Assembly: GCA_033980235.1 (NCBI GenBank)
Contig: CM067068.1
Coordinates: 450,001-514,000, forward strand
Origin: Diadema setosum
Lineage: Eukaryota; Echinodermata; Echinoidea; Diadematoida; Diadematidae
DNA length: 64,000 nt
Reading direction: 5' to 3'
In this document: positions 44,701-57,107 of the stretch, in pieces
Numbering within the stretch: the stretch's first letter is position 1
Layout of the letters: each line of letters begins with the position of its first letter
The notes under the pieces: generated by a model
Seen by the model: the letters and a program-made list of their open reading frames with translations, nothing else
Database searches by the model: none
What the model was told of the DNA's origin: nothing
Made by a program: the position numbers and the translations under genes

Positions 44701-45344
44701 TATGTGACACTGCATCACAAAACCAACGAAAAAACAAAATCAAAATAAAGAAACAAACAAACATGGATTTTTAGTTGAGGCCAGATTCTGAAAGAGCAGA
44801 CCCTGAGCTTTAGAATTATGCAACTCAATAGAAGTTGACTTTCCTTATCTATTTAAATAATGGAAAAAAGGTATTTAAACATTCTGGAACAATGTCTACT
44901 GAGAAAAGAGGCTTTGGATTTATTCAATACTTTATCTCACCAAGCTGTGGCTCTCTGCATTTAATAGGACACACAAAAAAAACAACCAGGATTTGAAATT
45001 ACACACAGTTGTAGCAACCACTATTAATGGATTATCAAATTAAGCTGAAATTTCGCACTCTATCAGCACATTGTCCATGACTACTACTAACTTTCAGACC
45101 AGTAGCATCATCCTTTCAAAGGTTACGGAGTTGAAAGTGAAGAGTATGTAGAGCGATTTTATATTTCCTATCCATGTTATGATTCCGAACTTTAGAAATA
45201 CAAAGAAGCACCATTTGCTGTTTGAGAAAATATTAGAAATTAGAGATTTACAAGGTTGACGCATTTCACCTACACATATTTTGAGTCAAATGAAATTGGA
45301 TTGCGCAACTTCTTGTTGATTTTATGATGCAACAAGTCACATAC
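44701..45344. mobile_element. TATGTGACC-ended element
   Basis: Ends TATGTGACACTGCATCACAA and TTTATGATGCAACAAGTCAC, followed by ATA, are inverted repeats. The interior shares AGATTCTGAAAGAGCAGA and similar phrases with 19292-19690 and 27958-28599. Non-coding. Confidence 0.75.
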
Positions 45345-46020
45345 ATACAAACGTGTACTGTATTATAAGTATATTTAGCATGTTTTCATTATGCACCAAT
45401 ACTTTTTTCATTTGGTTAAAATGTAGTTCTGATAGTCATTCACTGTCACATAAAGGAAAGGACTTAAAATTATAGCAGTCCAGAGTTTAGTGTACTGAAT
45501 ACTGTAAATGCTGACATTTTTTCTGTGGGTTAATTTTTAAATGCATTTTGCGAATAGGCTGCCTGATGAGTAGATGACTCATATGAGTAGATGTTGAATG
45601 ATATGCAAGATTATGTTTTGATATGATTATGATATGTGTAAGGCACTTAGAAACCATGTATTAAGTGCGGTAAAAATGCTAATTATTATTATTATTACTA
45701 TTACATGTAAACCTCTTTAATGCCTAAATGTGTTTTCATGAAAGTTACTGTATACATACCAGATTAAGATTCTCTAGAGGGAAAGTGTTGGGTTAATTAA
45801 GGTCAAAGGTCAAGCTAAAATCTTAAGATTTCACTTATTTCCTCCATAACTCAAGAATGGCTCAAGGCTGGTATATTCATAACTGTACATACCGTACTGT
45901 ACATACCGCAAAGTACAGTACATGTATTGCCTGGAATTGCAGTATTTTACGCTGAAATTACACTTTTTTCTCCATACCCTGGAAATGATTGAATGCAGGT
46001 ACACTACAGGCCTGTATGTA
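45345..46020. other. Non-genic stretch
   Basis: A solitary TACTGTAAATGCTGACATTT MITE-like end is at about 45500, with a short (ATT)n at about 45685-45700. No gene recognised. Confidence 0.4.
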
Positions 46021-46719
46021 CATGTGACCGTGCACCTCAAAACGAACACAAAGTCGCACACACCGATTTTGCGTGAGGACTGAAAATAAGTGAAATGGGT
46101 CAACCTAGGCGAACTTGACTTTTTCATATTTTCTTAAAGAGCGGGTCTTCTTTTACATTATGCTAAAATTTGGTATCATAAAACGGGCAGGAAAGTGTGT
46201 TTTTTTAGCAGTTTATCTCGAACATTTTTGGTAGAATAGCGTGATTTTGTAGGTGTGTCTTTAGAATCCCTTTTTCATTTCTGAAAAACCTTGTCCTCAC
46301 TCTTCACTTTCAACTCTCATAACTTTTGAAAGGATAGTGCTACTGCTTTGAAAGTTGGCATCAATTATAGACAGAATGTGTTAATGAGGCATGCTTAATT
46401 TAAGATTAATCTGATAATCCCTTCATTGTTGTTACTCTGGTGGTTTACTTCCTGTTTTTTGTCCCATTCATCGCACAGCCAACACGGTTTGGCAAATATT
46501 AAGCGCTTGAATAGACACTGTACTTCAGAGCCTATTTTCTCAGATCACACTTTTCCTGAGTTTGTGCTTTCTTTCCAATATTTAGATAGGTTAGGAGGGT
46601 CCATTTGATTTGAGTTATACATCATTTTAAAGCTTAAAGTCTGCCCTTTCAGAATATGGTCTTAACTAGAAATTCATGTCTGGCGACTTTTTGTTTGTTT
46701 TGAGGTGCAGAGTCACATA
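46021..46719 (-). mobile_element. TATGTGACC-ended element, opposite orientation
   Basis: Ends CATGTGACCGTGCACCTCAA and TTGAGGTGCAGAGTCACAT are inverted repeats. The internal phrases match the family read in reverse (AACTTTTGAAAGGATAGTGC beside AGCATCATCCTTTCAAA in 44701-45344). Confidence 0.75.
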
Positions 46720-46981
46720 CACTGTATGTATGTTTGATACAATAGAATTTGGTACAATGCATAACCATACAGGGAATAGGTAAGGCAAGCTTTTAAAGGT
46801 CAAGTGAAAATGCTGAAATTTAACCAGTTTTCCATACTTTGTAAGTGGCTCCAGTTATTGTCATGAAAATTGGTGTATCATTTGGAAAGAGAGAATATTT
46901 AATGCATTTTGCCAACCATGTGATACTGTCTCACACTGACATCATGTACATGTACAATAGTGTAGACCTGTTGGGAGAATA

Positions 46982-47179
46982 CTGTAAAACGAGGAATTTT
47001 CGCGTGCACTTTAATTTCGCGAGCGCCAAAATTTGCGAAATGAAAATGCACGCGAAAGCTTTTGTCTACACTACATGCATTGAATGCCAGTAGCAATTCG
47101 CGAAAATTTCATGCTACGAAAAAGGCTGTCGGCTCCAATTCGCGAAAATTTCATGCCGCGAATATATCATGTTTTACAG
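46982..47179. mobile_element. CTGTAAAACGAGG MITE
   Basis: CTGTAAAACGAGGAATTTTC and TATCATGTTTTACAG ends with TA duplication (46980-46981, 47180-47181). It is the inverse-oriented relative of 33443-33640. Confidence 0.9.
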
Positions 47180-47577
47180 TAATGCAATATGGCAGAGGCA
47201 TAGCAGAGGCATGCCAGTTGCCATAGCAACATTTCAAGTTATTATCATCATGTAGTGTGTGAGGGGATATAGGAATCACTCTGAGGCTTGATGACCTGTT
47301 GGCCAGTCAGTCAGTCCTGTACACAATCTTGTGGACCAAGTTACTCCCTCATTTCTGTATCAATTTACAAACCTAAAATTTTACACATACATTGTATGAC
47401 TGCTATTATTGATTTTATTCAATCATATTGTAGATTTATTTTAAAAAGCTAAAACATAGGTAAAGCTCAAAATTCATCTTCCGGCAAATGGAATTTGCTT
47501 CGTTCAGTTTAAAGCTCTATACCAGGAAACTTACCTGGCTGATGCAATTTGCCAGGGTGATGAGTTGTGTTGTAGTA
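47180..47577. other. Non-genic spacer between two MITEs
   Basis: No feature recognised. Confidence 0.4.
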
Positions 47578-47786
47578 CTGTAAAAGTGGAAATTTTCGCG
47601 GTGTTGAAATTTTCGCACATTTTGCGCAACCAGAAGCTAGCGCGAAAATAAAAGCACGCGAATATTCTTTCATGCCATATGTTCCAGTACTTACTGCCTT
47701 GACTCCGCGGAATTAAAAACTCGCGAAACTCTTCTTACCGGGCCAACCGCGAAAAATTAGTCGCGCGAAAATAACCACTTTTACAG
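47578..47786. mobile_element. CTGTAAAAGTGG MITE
   Basis: CTGTAAAAGTGGAAATTTTC and AATAACCACTTTTACAG ends, TA on both sides. Its interior matches 59879-60088 in the same orientation and 14897-15105 in reverse. Confidence 0.9.
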
Positions 47787-48996
47787 TATCTTAAGATCAG
47801 AAGAGTGAAATTTTAAAAGTTGGTATACTCGACTTTTATTCCTGAAGTACCCTCCCCGTTCAGTAGTGGGTATGCAGAACACTGCTATTACATGATGATC
47901 AAATTGTATCCAAGCAGTTAGTATTGAATAGCATGGCTGTAGAATAAGCTGCAAGCGATTCACTCGTGCAGGCAGTGGATATGGCTATGGCCTGATATAT
48001 TGTAATTGATGTTACAATTGAATAAAAACATCACACAACAGCCATGATCAGGTATAAAAGCTCTAAGATTTGGTACTTCTGGTGAAAATGTTTGGCTAGT
48101 ATTTCACATGTCCTTTGCTACCCAACCAAAATCATATGTACAGCATAATTTCACTCATTTCTTGTACATGTATTTGTCTGCATTTTGGAGCAAATGTCAA
48201 TGGTTCGCAGTTGTTGAACGAACTACTCACTCATATTAACCAGTTGAGGACGACTTCTGAGTATACTCGGGCAAGGGTCTATGGGAAATATGCATTGTAG
48301 CAAAATCAGCCATTCCTCAACAGGCTTAAGCAATTTAGTTTAAATTGGGTAATCAGTTCAGTGATTTGTTGTGCAAGCCAACTTTCTGTCTGTGCATGGC
48401 ATTAATTGTTGCCATGACAACAGCATCATTTAAACAAAGCTTACAAAATCTTGTTAATTGTTGATTTTTAGAGTCTTGTTAATTGTTGGTTTTTAGAAGG
48501 TTTGAGGCTGAATTTTTCAGGACATACAACGTTGTATGATGGTCATGATATCATGCAATCATGCATCTCTAAGTGTCCAGAAATACATGTGTGCCGTGGT
48601 AGTGGTAACTTTTGATATCATGCCGGAATGTTTTACTAATCTGTCACTTTTTCAGCAAATTGACTTTGAAATTCAACACATGTGATGAACAATCAGTATG
48701 TGTAGTTGTTCAAAAAACATTTTTTTTTTTTGTGAGTGTCAAGAAATGTGTTGCTATGGCAACAACATTTTTTGTGCAAGTCAAACACAATTTAGTTGAC
48801 TGTTAAAATACTGAGTATTTGAGGAATTCCTAAAGAATATTTGACCGGATTGTATAATATGTGATTGTGTGAGACATGTTTTCATAAGTTTAAAAAAAAA
48901 AAAAAAAAAAAGTGTTGTCATGGTAGCAACAGTTCTAAAATACAAGTCATACAAATCCTCTGGATCAAAATATAGAGGTACCCTTCAATTCATAAG
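47787..48996. other. Non-genic stretch
   Basis: AT-rich, with the short direct repeat CTTGTTAATTGTTG (about 48450 and 48477), a poly-T at about 48720 and a poly-A at 48892-48910. No gene recognised. Confidence 0.4.
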
Positions 48997-49020
48997 CAAT
49001 TGAGGGAAAGAGTTCCTTGA

Positions 49021-51206
49021 GGGCAATTCCACGCCAAAGTGGACATGACATCTAAAATTTCAAATTCATATTTAACACGCAATTTTGGTATCAAATGAAA
49101 GCTTAAAGTTTGAATTTTATGGATTTGAGTAAAAATGTTTAGTTTTATAACATATTCGGGGTCAATTTTTCAATTGTTTAACTAACCTTATTAATTTTCA
49201 AAAATGCATAAATTATAATACAAATGTAGCATGGCCTGTATTCAATATTTGAGAAATAAATGTTATGAATTGTTATATTTAGAATTAAGTAAATATGAAA
49301 GAAACAGTTCATTTAATATTTTTACGGTTTCCATGATTTGTTACGCTTCAGTGACTTCCTAAAGGTGACCTTGTATTTTGTCCTTCCGTTACCACAAAAA
49401 GAGGTCTTTTTAATATTTTATCAAAAATAGTAATATAAAAACCATAAAATTTTCAGTGCAAAGCAAGTTTAGGTAGGCCTATAACTTGGCACCCATCCAT
49501 CCACGAAACCCCTCCTCTTTGAATAATTATGAATAAATTAAAAATGTCCTTCCGTTACCGAAGCTGGTAACGGAAGGACAAAGTTGTGGTAACTAAAGGA
49601 CGTAGAGTCTGTTTTTAGCTATTTAATGTCCCTAAGATGAGAACACAAGTGTGTCAGAACCTACTCTAAGTACCCTTGACTAGATTCAAATCAAAAATGA
49701 AGCCACACCTCTTTCCTGAATGCAGGTCGACCCAAAATTGGCTCAATAAGCCAGTTCGTAATTAGCTCATGTACACCTTGGTACAAATGACCTTTCTTTT
49801 TTTCTCAGTTGGTTAGGCACTTCACTCGTTTTCAAAGTGGTATAATGCATAAGCTTGCCCGACATAACAATTTATGGAATTCGTGTTCAAATAAAGTATG
49901 AACTTGTGTTTAGACCAGGTGACCAGAATAGTTCGTCAGCTGACACTTTAGCAGGCTTCTAATTCATTGTTTCGTATTGAATGCAATAACAACCTTTTTC
50001 TTTTGATATCGACAAATACCAGGCTTGCTGTCAGGTGGATGTGCTTGCAAGCATTATTTAGATAAGGATCACATGAATAATCATCACATCACAGATGCTT
50101 ATCTCAGTGAATCAATAAACCAAAATGCCTGTTGGTACAAATGACCTTTTTCTGCTCATGCGCAAAGTGGAATTACGAACTGGTCTATTTTGTAATTTTG
50201 TGTACAAACTCTATGGGAAATAGTGCTCTTTCATAAAACTCATAAACATCTGATAATTTTTTTCTTTCAATCACTATGATTACTTGACATTTGCGGTTTT
50301 GCCTAACTATGGTTAAAAAGTGGTGTGTGACAATTTTCTTTGGAAAAAACAACCAAACAACAAAAGGAAAAAAACAAAGAAATACTAAAAGAAATTCAAG
50401 AAACAATAAAAAATAAAAGAATTGAGATTGATTTTGCATTTTTTTTTAAATGGGTCCATAAGAGTTGGCTATTTGGGGGATTAAGCAAAAGAAAGAAAAA
50501 ATATCACATTGGACTACAAGGATTAACATTAAAGTTGGAAATAACATCCTTCACTGTATGCACACAAAGCTCTTTGTCCTTCCGTTACCACACATTAATG
50601 AAAACAATGTGCTGTAATTAAAAAAAACAGTTGACATGTTCAAAGTTGAATACATAAAAGTAAAACTTAATAACTATTTGGATCAAACTGTATACCTGCC
50701 ACATATGAAAAATTATTAACCTTAGAGAGGTTTAATAAAAACTAACCATAACCCATCTTCCCCATACACTTTACACAGACAATCTGCATGTCCTTCCGTT
50801 ACCATCCTTCCGTTACCAAACACACATGGACATTATGTGGTCTGATTAAGAAATAAGTGAACATATTTGAAAGTCAAATATATTCCATTATAGCTAAAAC
50901 TATGGCAATTAAACTGTATACCAATAAATTAAAATTGCTCCATAAACTTCACAGAGTTTTTATAAAAACTAATCTACCTGAAAACCCATGTCCATTTTGA
51001 TGTCCTTCCGTTACCGACCTCATTAATATGCATATTTCATTACTCTTTAACAGGTATGACAAAAATTTTGGTGGAAATTATAGTCTTTGGCTCTGGTAGT
51101 ACATCTCTATAGTTTGAAATGCTGTATCTATCAAACTTTTCTTAGAGTACTTTTTTAAACTCTGAAAATTCTGTCTAAATGTCCTTCCGTTACCGTGGAA
51201 TTGCCC
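49021..51206. mobile_element. Iterated-word inverted-repeat element, copy c (word TGTCCTTCCGTTACC)
   Basis: 2186 bp. The ends are GGGCAATTCCACG and its exact inverse. The word TGTCCTTCCGTTACC is at 49379, 49545, 50575, 50789, 51001 and 51180, with a shortened second copy at 50805 and an inverted copy at 49566-49580. Near the right end the doublet, single and terminal word spacing matches copies a and b. Flanks are TTGA and TTAT, so a 4-bp duplication is not exact. The CCAGTTCGTAATT MITE (49745-50189) is nested inside. Confidence 0.8.
49745..50189. mobile_element. CCAGTTCGTAATT MITE, copy 2
   Basis: CCAGTTCGTAATT at 49751 and its exact inverse near 50171-50183 are the ends, within a longer imperfect AATAAGCCAGTT / AACTGGTCTATT pair. 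It is the uninterrupted counterpart of 25798-26792 and shows the empty site for the piggyBac-type MITE. Confidence 0.8.
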
Positions 51207-51578
51207 TTATGTCCCCCCACTAAATTACAGAGCTACCAAGTCTCACACGCTCTGCGTGAGACTCAAGCATTTAGGACATTTTTCTCACGCATCTGGTGAA
51301 GTCTGCAATTTATAAGTCTGCAAAAATGAGGAGCATAGCTCAAAGGATTAAAGTGATAGTTGCAATTAAAGGTATATTTCCCTTTTGCCTTTCAAAATTA
51401 GTAAAAAATAGTCACTTATGCACCAGATCGCATCATTAAGAGCTAATAATTTGAAAAAGCTCCCTACCATGGGAGGGGACACCCCCCTCGTTCGCGTGCG
51501 CATGTGCGCGAGCGCCGAGACGCCGAGTCATAAAAATCTCACTCATAAAAGTTTTTTGAACTTGGCATCTCTAAAATT

Positions 51579-51706
51579 ACTATTTTTTTTACTAATAATA
51601 AACTAAATAAAGGTTATGCCATGTATGGGAAGACTTCCTTTTGAGACATACAGTGTAACTCTAGCATAACCTTTATTTAGTTTATTATTAGTAAAAAAAA
51701 AATAGT
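51579..51706. repeat. Near-perfect hairpin inside the outer element
   Basis: The arm ACTATTTTTTTTACTAATAA and on to AGGTTATGC (51579-51619) is mirrored at 51664-51706. The arms are about 41 bases and the loop about 44 bases. Confidence 0.8.
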
Positions 51707-51762
51707 ACTCTATTCATTTTGTGCAAATTAGTGGGGGGACATAAGGAACTCTTTCCCAATTG

Positions 51763-52182
51763 AGTTAGATGTACCACATTTATCATAATTATATATTATG
51801 TGTAGTTTTGCTAATAATATCTAGTCAGTCTCCAGCATTGGTTACCATGGCAACAGTATTTGAATTAACAAAATCTTGTCTCGGCAGTGTACCAGGCAGG
51901 GTGATTAATAACTAGTAGGTATTAATCACCCTACTAGTTAATCATGTTAATTGTGCTACATGTACTTCTTCATGAAGAGCAAATGCAATGCCCCCCCCCC
52001 CTTCCCCCAAGAAAAGGATAGTGGGGGACAGACCTGCCCAGTCTGCCCACCCACACTTCAGGCTTGACGATCACACCTACCGCCAAAGGGTTTATTCTGA
52101 TGCTCACATTCCTGACATGGATTCCACAAACAACGAAAATCGAAACTTCAATCGCGATCCAAATTTCGATTTTTTTTTTGAC
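51763..52182. other. Non-genic stretch
   Basis: A small palindrome around TAATCACCCT/AGGGTGATTA at about 51895-51945 and a poly-C run at about 51990. No gene recognised. Confidence 0.4.
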
Positions 52183-52537
52183 CGTCCATACACAGGGAAA
52201 TATCGCACTTCGCAGCAAGGAAAGAACGATCAGTGGCCAAATTGCGCATGCGGGAAATTGCATGACCGAAGACTGACCCCGCAGTCCCAATAGAGTTTCG
52301 CACGCGCTACGAACGATGGGATTAAAAATACCGATTTCCGAATCTCGATCGCGCTCACACGCTTGGCAAAATAATCGCGATTATTCTGAAAAATCGCACT
52401 AATAGTGCGAGTTGGATCACGATAAGGATCGCGGTAATTAGTGAGATTTTTCTGTCCACACTGGAAAAAATTTTGAAATTTTGATCGAGATAAGAAAATC
52501 GATTTTTAAATCGCACTTTTTCCCTTGTGTGTGAACG
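52183..52537. mobile_element. Probable MITE with CGTCCATACACAGGG ends
   Basis: CGTCCATACACAGGGAAATA is mirrored imperfectly by TTTTTCCCTTGTGTGTGAACG. The interior has repeated ATCGCGAT-type and ATCGCACT motifs in inverted arrangement. Target duplication is not evident. Confidence 0.55.
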
Positions 52538-54629
52538 GGCCTATGGATTTCCAACTCCAGACCTTCCAACATAAGCGAATCCATGCGGGATGGGGGGGGG
52601 GGGGGGGATACGCGCCCCCTATTTTTCTTCAAAACAAAAGAAATAAAAAGAAAGTGAAAGGGGCTTGGGCACCCCCCTTTAATGAAGAAATCATCATTGT
52701 TAGCCGATTGTAGTGGGAGCAGAAAATTGCGCTCAAGCCCATGAAACCCGTAAGTGGCACTCGAAGAAACAGAAAAATGTGCATGCTGAAGCTTTTTTTT
52801 TTTTTTTTTAAGCTTGTTAGCTTATGAAACCTGGAAGTGGAAAATAAATTTGGTGCCCCCCCCCCCTTTTTCGGAATTCGTGGATCTGCCCCTCTTGAAC
52901 GTACCGGTACACTGAATTAAGCCATTATATTTGGTATCTAGAATCAAGATGCCTCAGGCTCTACACCAGCTTCAGACCAGCTTAAAATGCTATTCTTATA
53001 AAGATATGGGGGGGGGGGGCTATAATTCCTCTCCCCCAATCTCCCTCTGCTCCCTGATCACTTTGCTCCCTTGGGCTTTATCCTTAGCTCACCCCTAGCT
53101 GCTCTTAATGGGGAGAGAGGGATTCTCCTCAAATTCATGAACCTCTAACTGTCAGCAGCAGAGAACACACTTATTGTTCATTGCCCCCATGAATGGTGTC
53201 TATTTACATACATACCCGTAGTACACTGCTATTATTGCACATATAATATTACACATCAGGGACTACTTAGCATTGTACTTACTTTTTAGATCTATGATCT
53301 GAACGCTGCATGGCTTGATGACAGTTTTGTGGGATTCCATTGTTACAATCAATCCTCATCCAGGCTTTGGTATTATATATGCTTTGTGAATTTATCTAGT
53401 TGCCTGGCAGGGTGTCCATATAATGTCCATGGAAATAGGTAGACAACATCAAGGAATCCATTGTCATGGCAGTGTACAGGAATACCTAACCATTTCTGTA
53501 GTTCTGCAGATTGTGTTGGTAGCTAAATACACAACACAGATGGTCTCAGATCTAGCAGACAGCATGCAGCAGACAGCAGCTGTACTGTGTTCACAGAGCA
53601 AATGCTACTACACCATGCAAACTCTCAGTGATTATTGAGTGCGCTGTAGGGTCATGTGTATGTATGTGTGTGTATGTGTCTTCCCGCGTGTGCAGTCTAG
53701 CAAGTATCATTGGCCAATATCCTGTGTATTGTTCCATGCTTGGTTGCATTCCCCTATTCATCTTGTAGATTAGACTTGGTCGTAGGCTACGACAGAACCC
53801 AGCTTAGGCTAATCATGGACCTGTAGGTCCATGGGCTAATCATGCATTATTCACCGATTGGTTAGTCTGTGTGTCGCAACCCCCATCGCCCCACATGGAT
53901 TTCTGTGTTTTTTTTTGGGGGGGGGGGGGGGGCTATATATTGCCAACTAGCATTGACAGCGCAGCATCTATCTTCCTTTGTTCATGATCAAATTGAATAA
54001 TATGCAATTTTCCTATCATTGGGGAAATTTCCCAATGATTACTATAGGCTGGAGCACAGAGTCTTCTATTCTATGGGAAATCTTTTGTGGTTTGAGATGG
54101 GAATTGTAAATTTATCAAATCATCGATAAACCTGGTACCGGTATAAATGATATGAGTACATAATAAGCTAGAAAAAAAGAATGTTATTGGTTATTATATG
54201 TCATAGGTGAGATTACAAACACACATCATTTTCCTCATCGCCATATAATCATCATGCATGAATGGTTAGAATAATTTTCTGTATATTTTCATCGTATTTT
54301 CCTCCATAAAGACATTATGAAGTGTGTTAGTCTCCTTATGCAGTGATGACAGCACCAAAACTTTGAAATCTTTTAAATCACCTGCCAGATTAACATTGTC
54401 ATAATTTCATTGATGGAATTAAATGCATGATTGCACTGATGATACTGTTAAGGACCTAGGGCAAATTATTTTTTACAGCATGTATTATGCATTCCATTGG
54501 ACTGTATGACTTTGTGAAGTTACATGTGTTCAGAGAAATGTCCAACAAGAATTTTTTTTCCCCCTAGAGTATCCAATTTTAAGAGACCATCTCAACTTGT
54601 CCCACAAATATGTCCAATGATCCCACAAA
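52538..54629. other. Non-genic stretch
   Basis: Poly-G (about 52591-52608, 52989-53000 and 53917-53932) and poly-T (about 52794-52809) runs, plus short palindromes such as GTCGTAGGCTACGAC (about 53778) and ATCATTGGGGAAATTTCCCA (about 54016). The phrase CCCACAAATATG is doubled just before the next element (54601 and 54622). No gene recognised. Confidence 0.4.
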
Positions 54630-55348
54630 TATGTGACCCGGTACAACAAAATGGTCCTAAAGTCGCGCACGGTCGAAGCCGTGAAAATCGAGTTTGAAGT
54701 CGGAGCTTCAAAATTGGTCAAAACTTATGATTTTCTGAATTTGACATATTATTAGAGTCTGACATGTCTTCTATCATCTGTCGAAATTTTGAAGCAAAAT
54801 GATGAAAGGAAAGACCAAAAAATAGCGTTTTTCTGGGCCATGTTTTTTTGGCGTTTCAACGAAACAGAAACTGATTCGAACATTTGGAGTGAGCGCCACA
54901 CATAGGCTCCGCCCCTAACAACGACCAGAGTGATCTCATTGGTCAGTTTGCTGCTTGCCGCTGGCGGGGTGCGCTATGCCCAGCCGCTTCTCCTGCCATC
55001 CTGGTCACTGATTGGTCGGTGAGGAGACCGCCGACGCTGTGTTTGAATGAGCATTTCGGGGGTTGCTAGGGCTTACCTTCTATTGTTCGGAGGTGAAAAC
55101 CGACTTGCGTGTCCTTTGATCGTGATTGCGTCGCAAGGAGAACTTTTAGGGCGCTTTTCTCGAAAGAGTGATTTCCCAGATGTATCGACATGCTCTCTTT
55201 TAAACATCGATATCTCCGCAGCGGATTATTTTTATATGATGTGTTATGTATCAATTTAAAGCAGAAAGATTAGGAATTTGTGTCATGCAATTTTCAAATA
55301 ATCGACCTCGCCCGACTTTAGGATCATTTTGTTGTAGCGGGACACATA
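54630..55348 (+). mobile_element. TATGTGACCCGGTAC element, intact copy
   Basis: Ends TATGTGACCCGGTACAACAA and TTGTTGTAGCGGGACACATA are inverted repeats. 719 bp, non-coding. It is the intact reference for the copy split by the LTR retrotransposon (34080-43190). The 14-base phrase ATATGTCCAATGAT occurs on both sides (54608-54621 and 55346-55359). Confidence 0.75.
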
Positions 55349-55616
55349 TGTCCAATGATGTAGGGATGTAGGTTGAAGGAGACCTCCAGGTGAATGTTAG
55401 ACTTTTTCATTTGAACATTAAATGGTTGTACTGGGGACAGAGTTTCAGAATTTATAGTGATTGGGATGAAGAGTAAGAATGTTTTCAAATTTATGACAAC
55501 TCACAATGAATGAGGGTGGTGACATAGCAGCTTAACATGAGAATGCATGATTAGGTGCTGAAGGAAGCAAAACAAAAGAAGAAAGCATGCATCCACTGTA
55601 GACTTTTGAACTGAAC
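55349..55616. other. Spacer, no feature
   Basis: Nothing recognised between the two inverted-repeat elements. Confidence 0.4.
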
Positions 55617-56214
55617 AGCCATGTTCAGACGTATTTCTAGTCGGAGTAAAAATGTATGGCACGGCAATTAAAATTAAAATTCATGCATATCTTACCACGA
55701 CCCTTGTGTCCACATGACGGTCGTGGGAAGTAACTCCGACCAATTTATGTGCGAGAGTCAGTGTAACTTCCGGAAGTGGTAGCGCCGCGTACATCGACCA
55801 TGCGATTGTGTTTTTTACCAGTGGCATTTGTCTTCTCCCTTCTTGTTGATGGACATTTCTGCATGATTGCTAGCTTCTTCGTCGCGATCGACTAGGTTAG
55901 AATTGCACTACACATGCACGTGTAGTCGCAAAATGTCAACATTGCGATTTGACCCAGGAAGTTTTACCTATAGGTCGTAAGGTATAAGTTCATAGATACT
56001 CCGAGGGCTTGTCCGCACGGGCAATTTACTCCGACCGGCTAGTCGTGGTAGAGAGATACTCCTGAGAAAACTCAGGAGTATCTCGTTCGGAGGAAGAGGT
56101 CATGGTAAGTTCCTCTGATCGGAGGAAGTTACCACGACCTTGTTCAGATGGGCACTACTCCGACCTATCCTCCGAAGTTACTCCGACCAAAACTGCCTCC
56201 GTCTGAACACAGCT
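55617..56214. mobile_element. Inverted-repeat element with TGTTCAGACG ends
   Basis: The left AGCCATGTTCAGACG...TAGTCGGAGTAA is mirrored by the right TTACTCCGACCAAAACTGCC followed by TCCGTCTGAACACAGCT. The interior repeats ACTCCGAC/GTCGGAG and a CTCCTGAG/CTCAGGAG hairpin (about 56066-56087). Non-coding. Confidence 0.7.
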
Positions 56215-57107
56215 AATGTTGAGCGTTCTAATGAAGTTACATTGCGGCATCACTGGATTTTATGAACCTCCTTTTCCATCATCCCTGTTCATAATTTGGA
56301 TTTTTCAAAATACACTGTAGCTCATGGTTTATCTGCTCAAGGACAGTGATAAATTCCACAAATCTTCACATGTCACTATTGATTTATGTACTTCATGATG
56401 TGAAAGTAAATAAATTGTCTGGAATACCTGTCAAGGTGTAATGGCAACTAAAAACAATTCTCCCCCCCCCCCCCCCCCCCCCCCTGCCGAGCAGTTAAGA
56501 TATTTGGTCTGAAAATGCAGACTACACATCCCTCATAGCCTGAATGCAGCTCATGGCTCAGGAGCTAAACAATAGGTGCACCTTTGGAAGGATTAATAAA
56601 AAGAAACCAGGAACCCACAGAGTCCACAGCTATTCACATGCAGATTTTTCTTCTTGTTCCCCCCTCCACTGCAGCAACGAATGGATCACACTGTATAGAA
56701 CACTCAGGCTTCAAAATTCTCTTTTCAGTATTCAGCGTCCTTTGAAACCCACAGGCTTTTGTGCGCCATTGTATTCTTTGTGCCCGACTGCAGCCGTTTT
56801 TATTGCACTCGTGCACATAAAGGAGGCATTAAAGTGTATGCGTGTAGGACAGGATTACATGCCATACAAGTGACCGTGCTGCTGCATTGTGCAAACAAAG
56901 TGTTTCACTTTTTCTGAGCTACAGAAGACTTTTTTTGAATTGTAAAATCCAGAACAAAGGCTTTAGTGAATTTGCATTTTCTTTTGTTTGCATCACATTG
57001 AATTAGAATGTATATATACCTAAATTTTACACATCTTACCTTGCCTAGATGAAATTCATATCTTAGAATATGTTATTTCACATTTGTAATAAAAGACTGG
57101 AGGGAAC
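56215..57107. other. Non-genic stretch
   Basis: A poly-C run at about 56462-56484. The open frame following it (56544-56873) has no recognisable homology. Confidence 0.4.

Larger units (their letters stand above)
48997..51762. mobile_element. Outer inverted-repeat element hosting a nested stack
   Basis: The left arm CAATTGAGGGAAAGAGTTCC and its continuation beyond the insertion, ATGTCCCCCCACTAAATT (51209), mirror the right arm AATTAGTGGGGGGACATAAG followed by GAACTCTTTCCCAATTG, which ends at 51762. The element would be about 0.58 kb without the 2.2-kb iterated-word element inserted in its left arm. A further hairpin lies at 51579-51706. Confidence 0.75.

Noticed and set aside
49379..51194. 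CRISPR-like array or ordinary satellite for the TGTCCTTCCGTTACC words
   Set aside because: Spacing is irregular at 14 to over 200 bases, the genome is eukaryotic, and the words are tied to transposon ends rather than arrayed.
53423..53638. 71-codon plus-strand frame
   Set aside because: No homology, no splice context, surrounded by repeats; consistent with chance.
56544..56873. 109-codon plus-strand frame
   Set aside because: It starts in low-complexity sequence after a poly-C run and shows no domain, so I did not annotate it as a gene.
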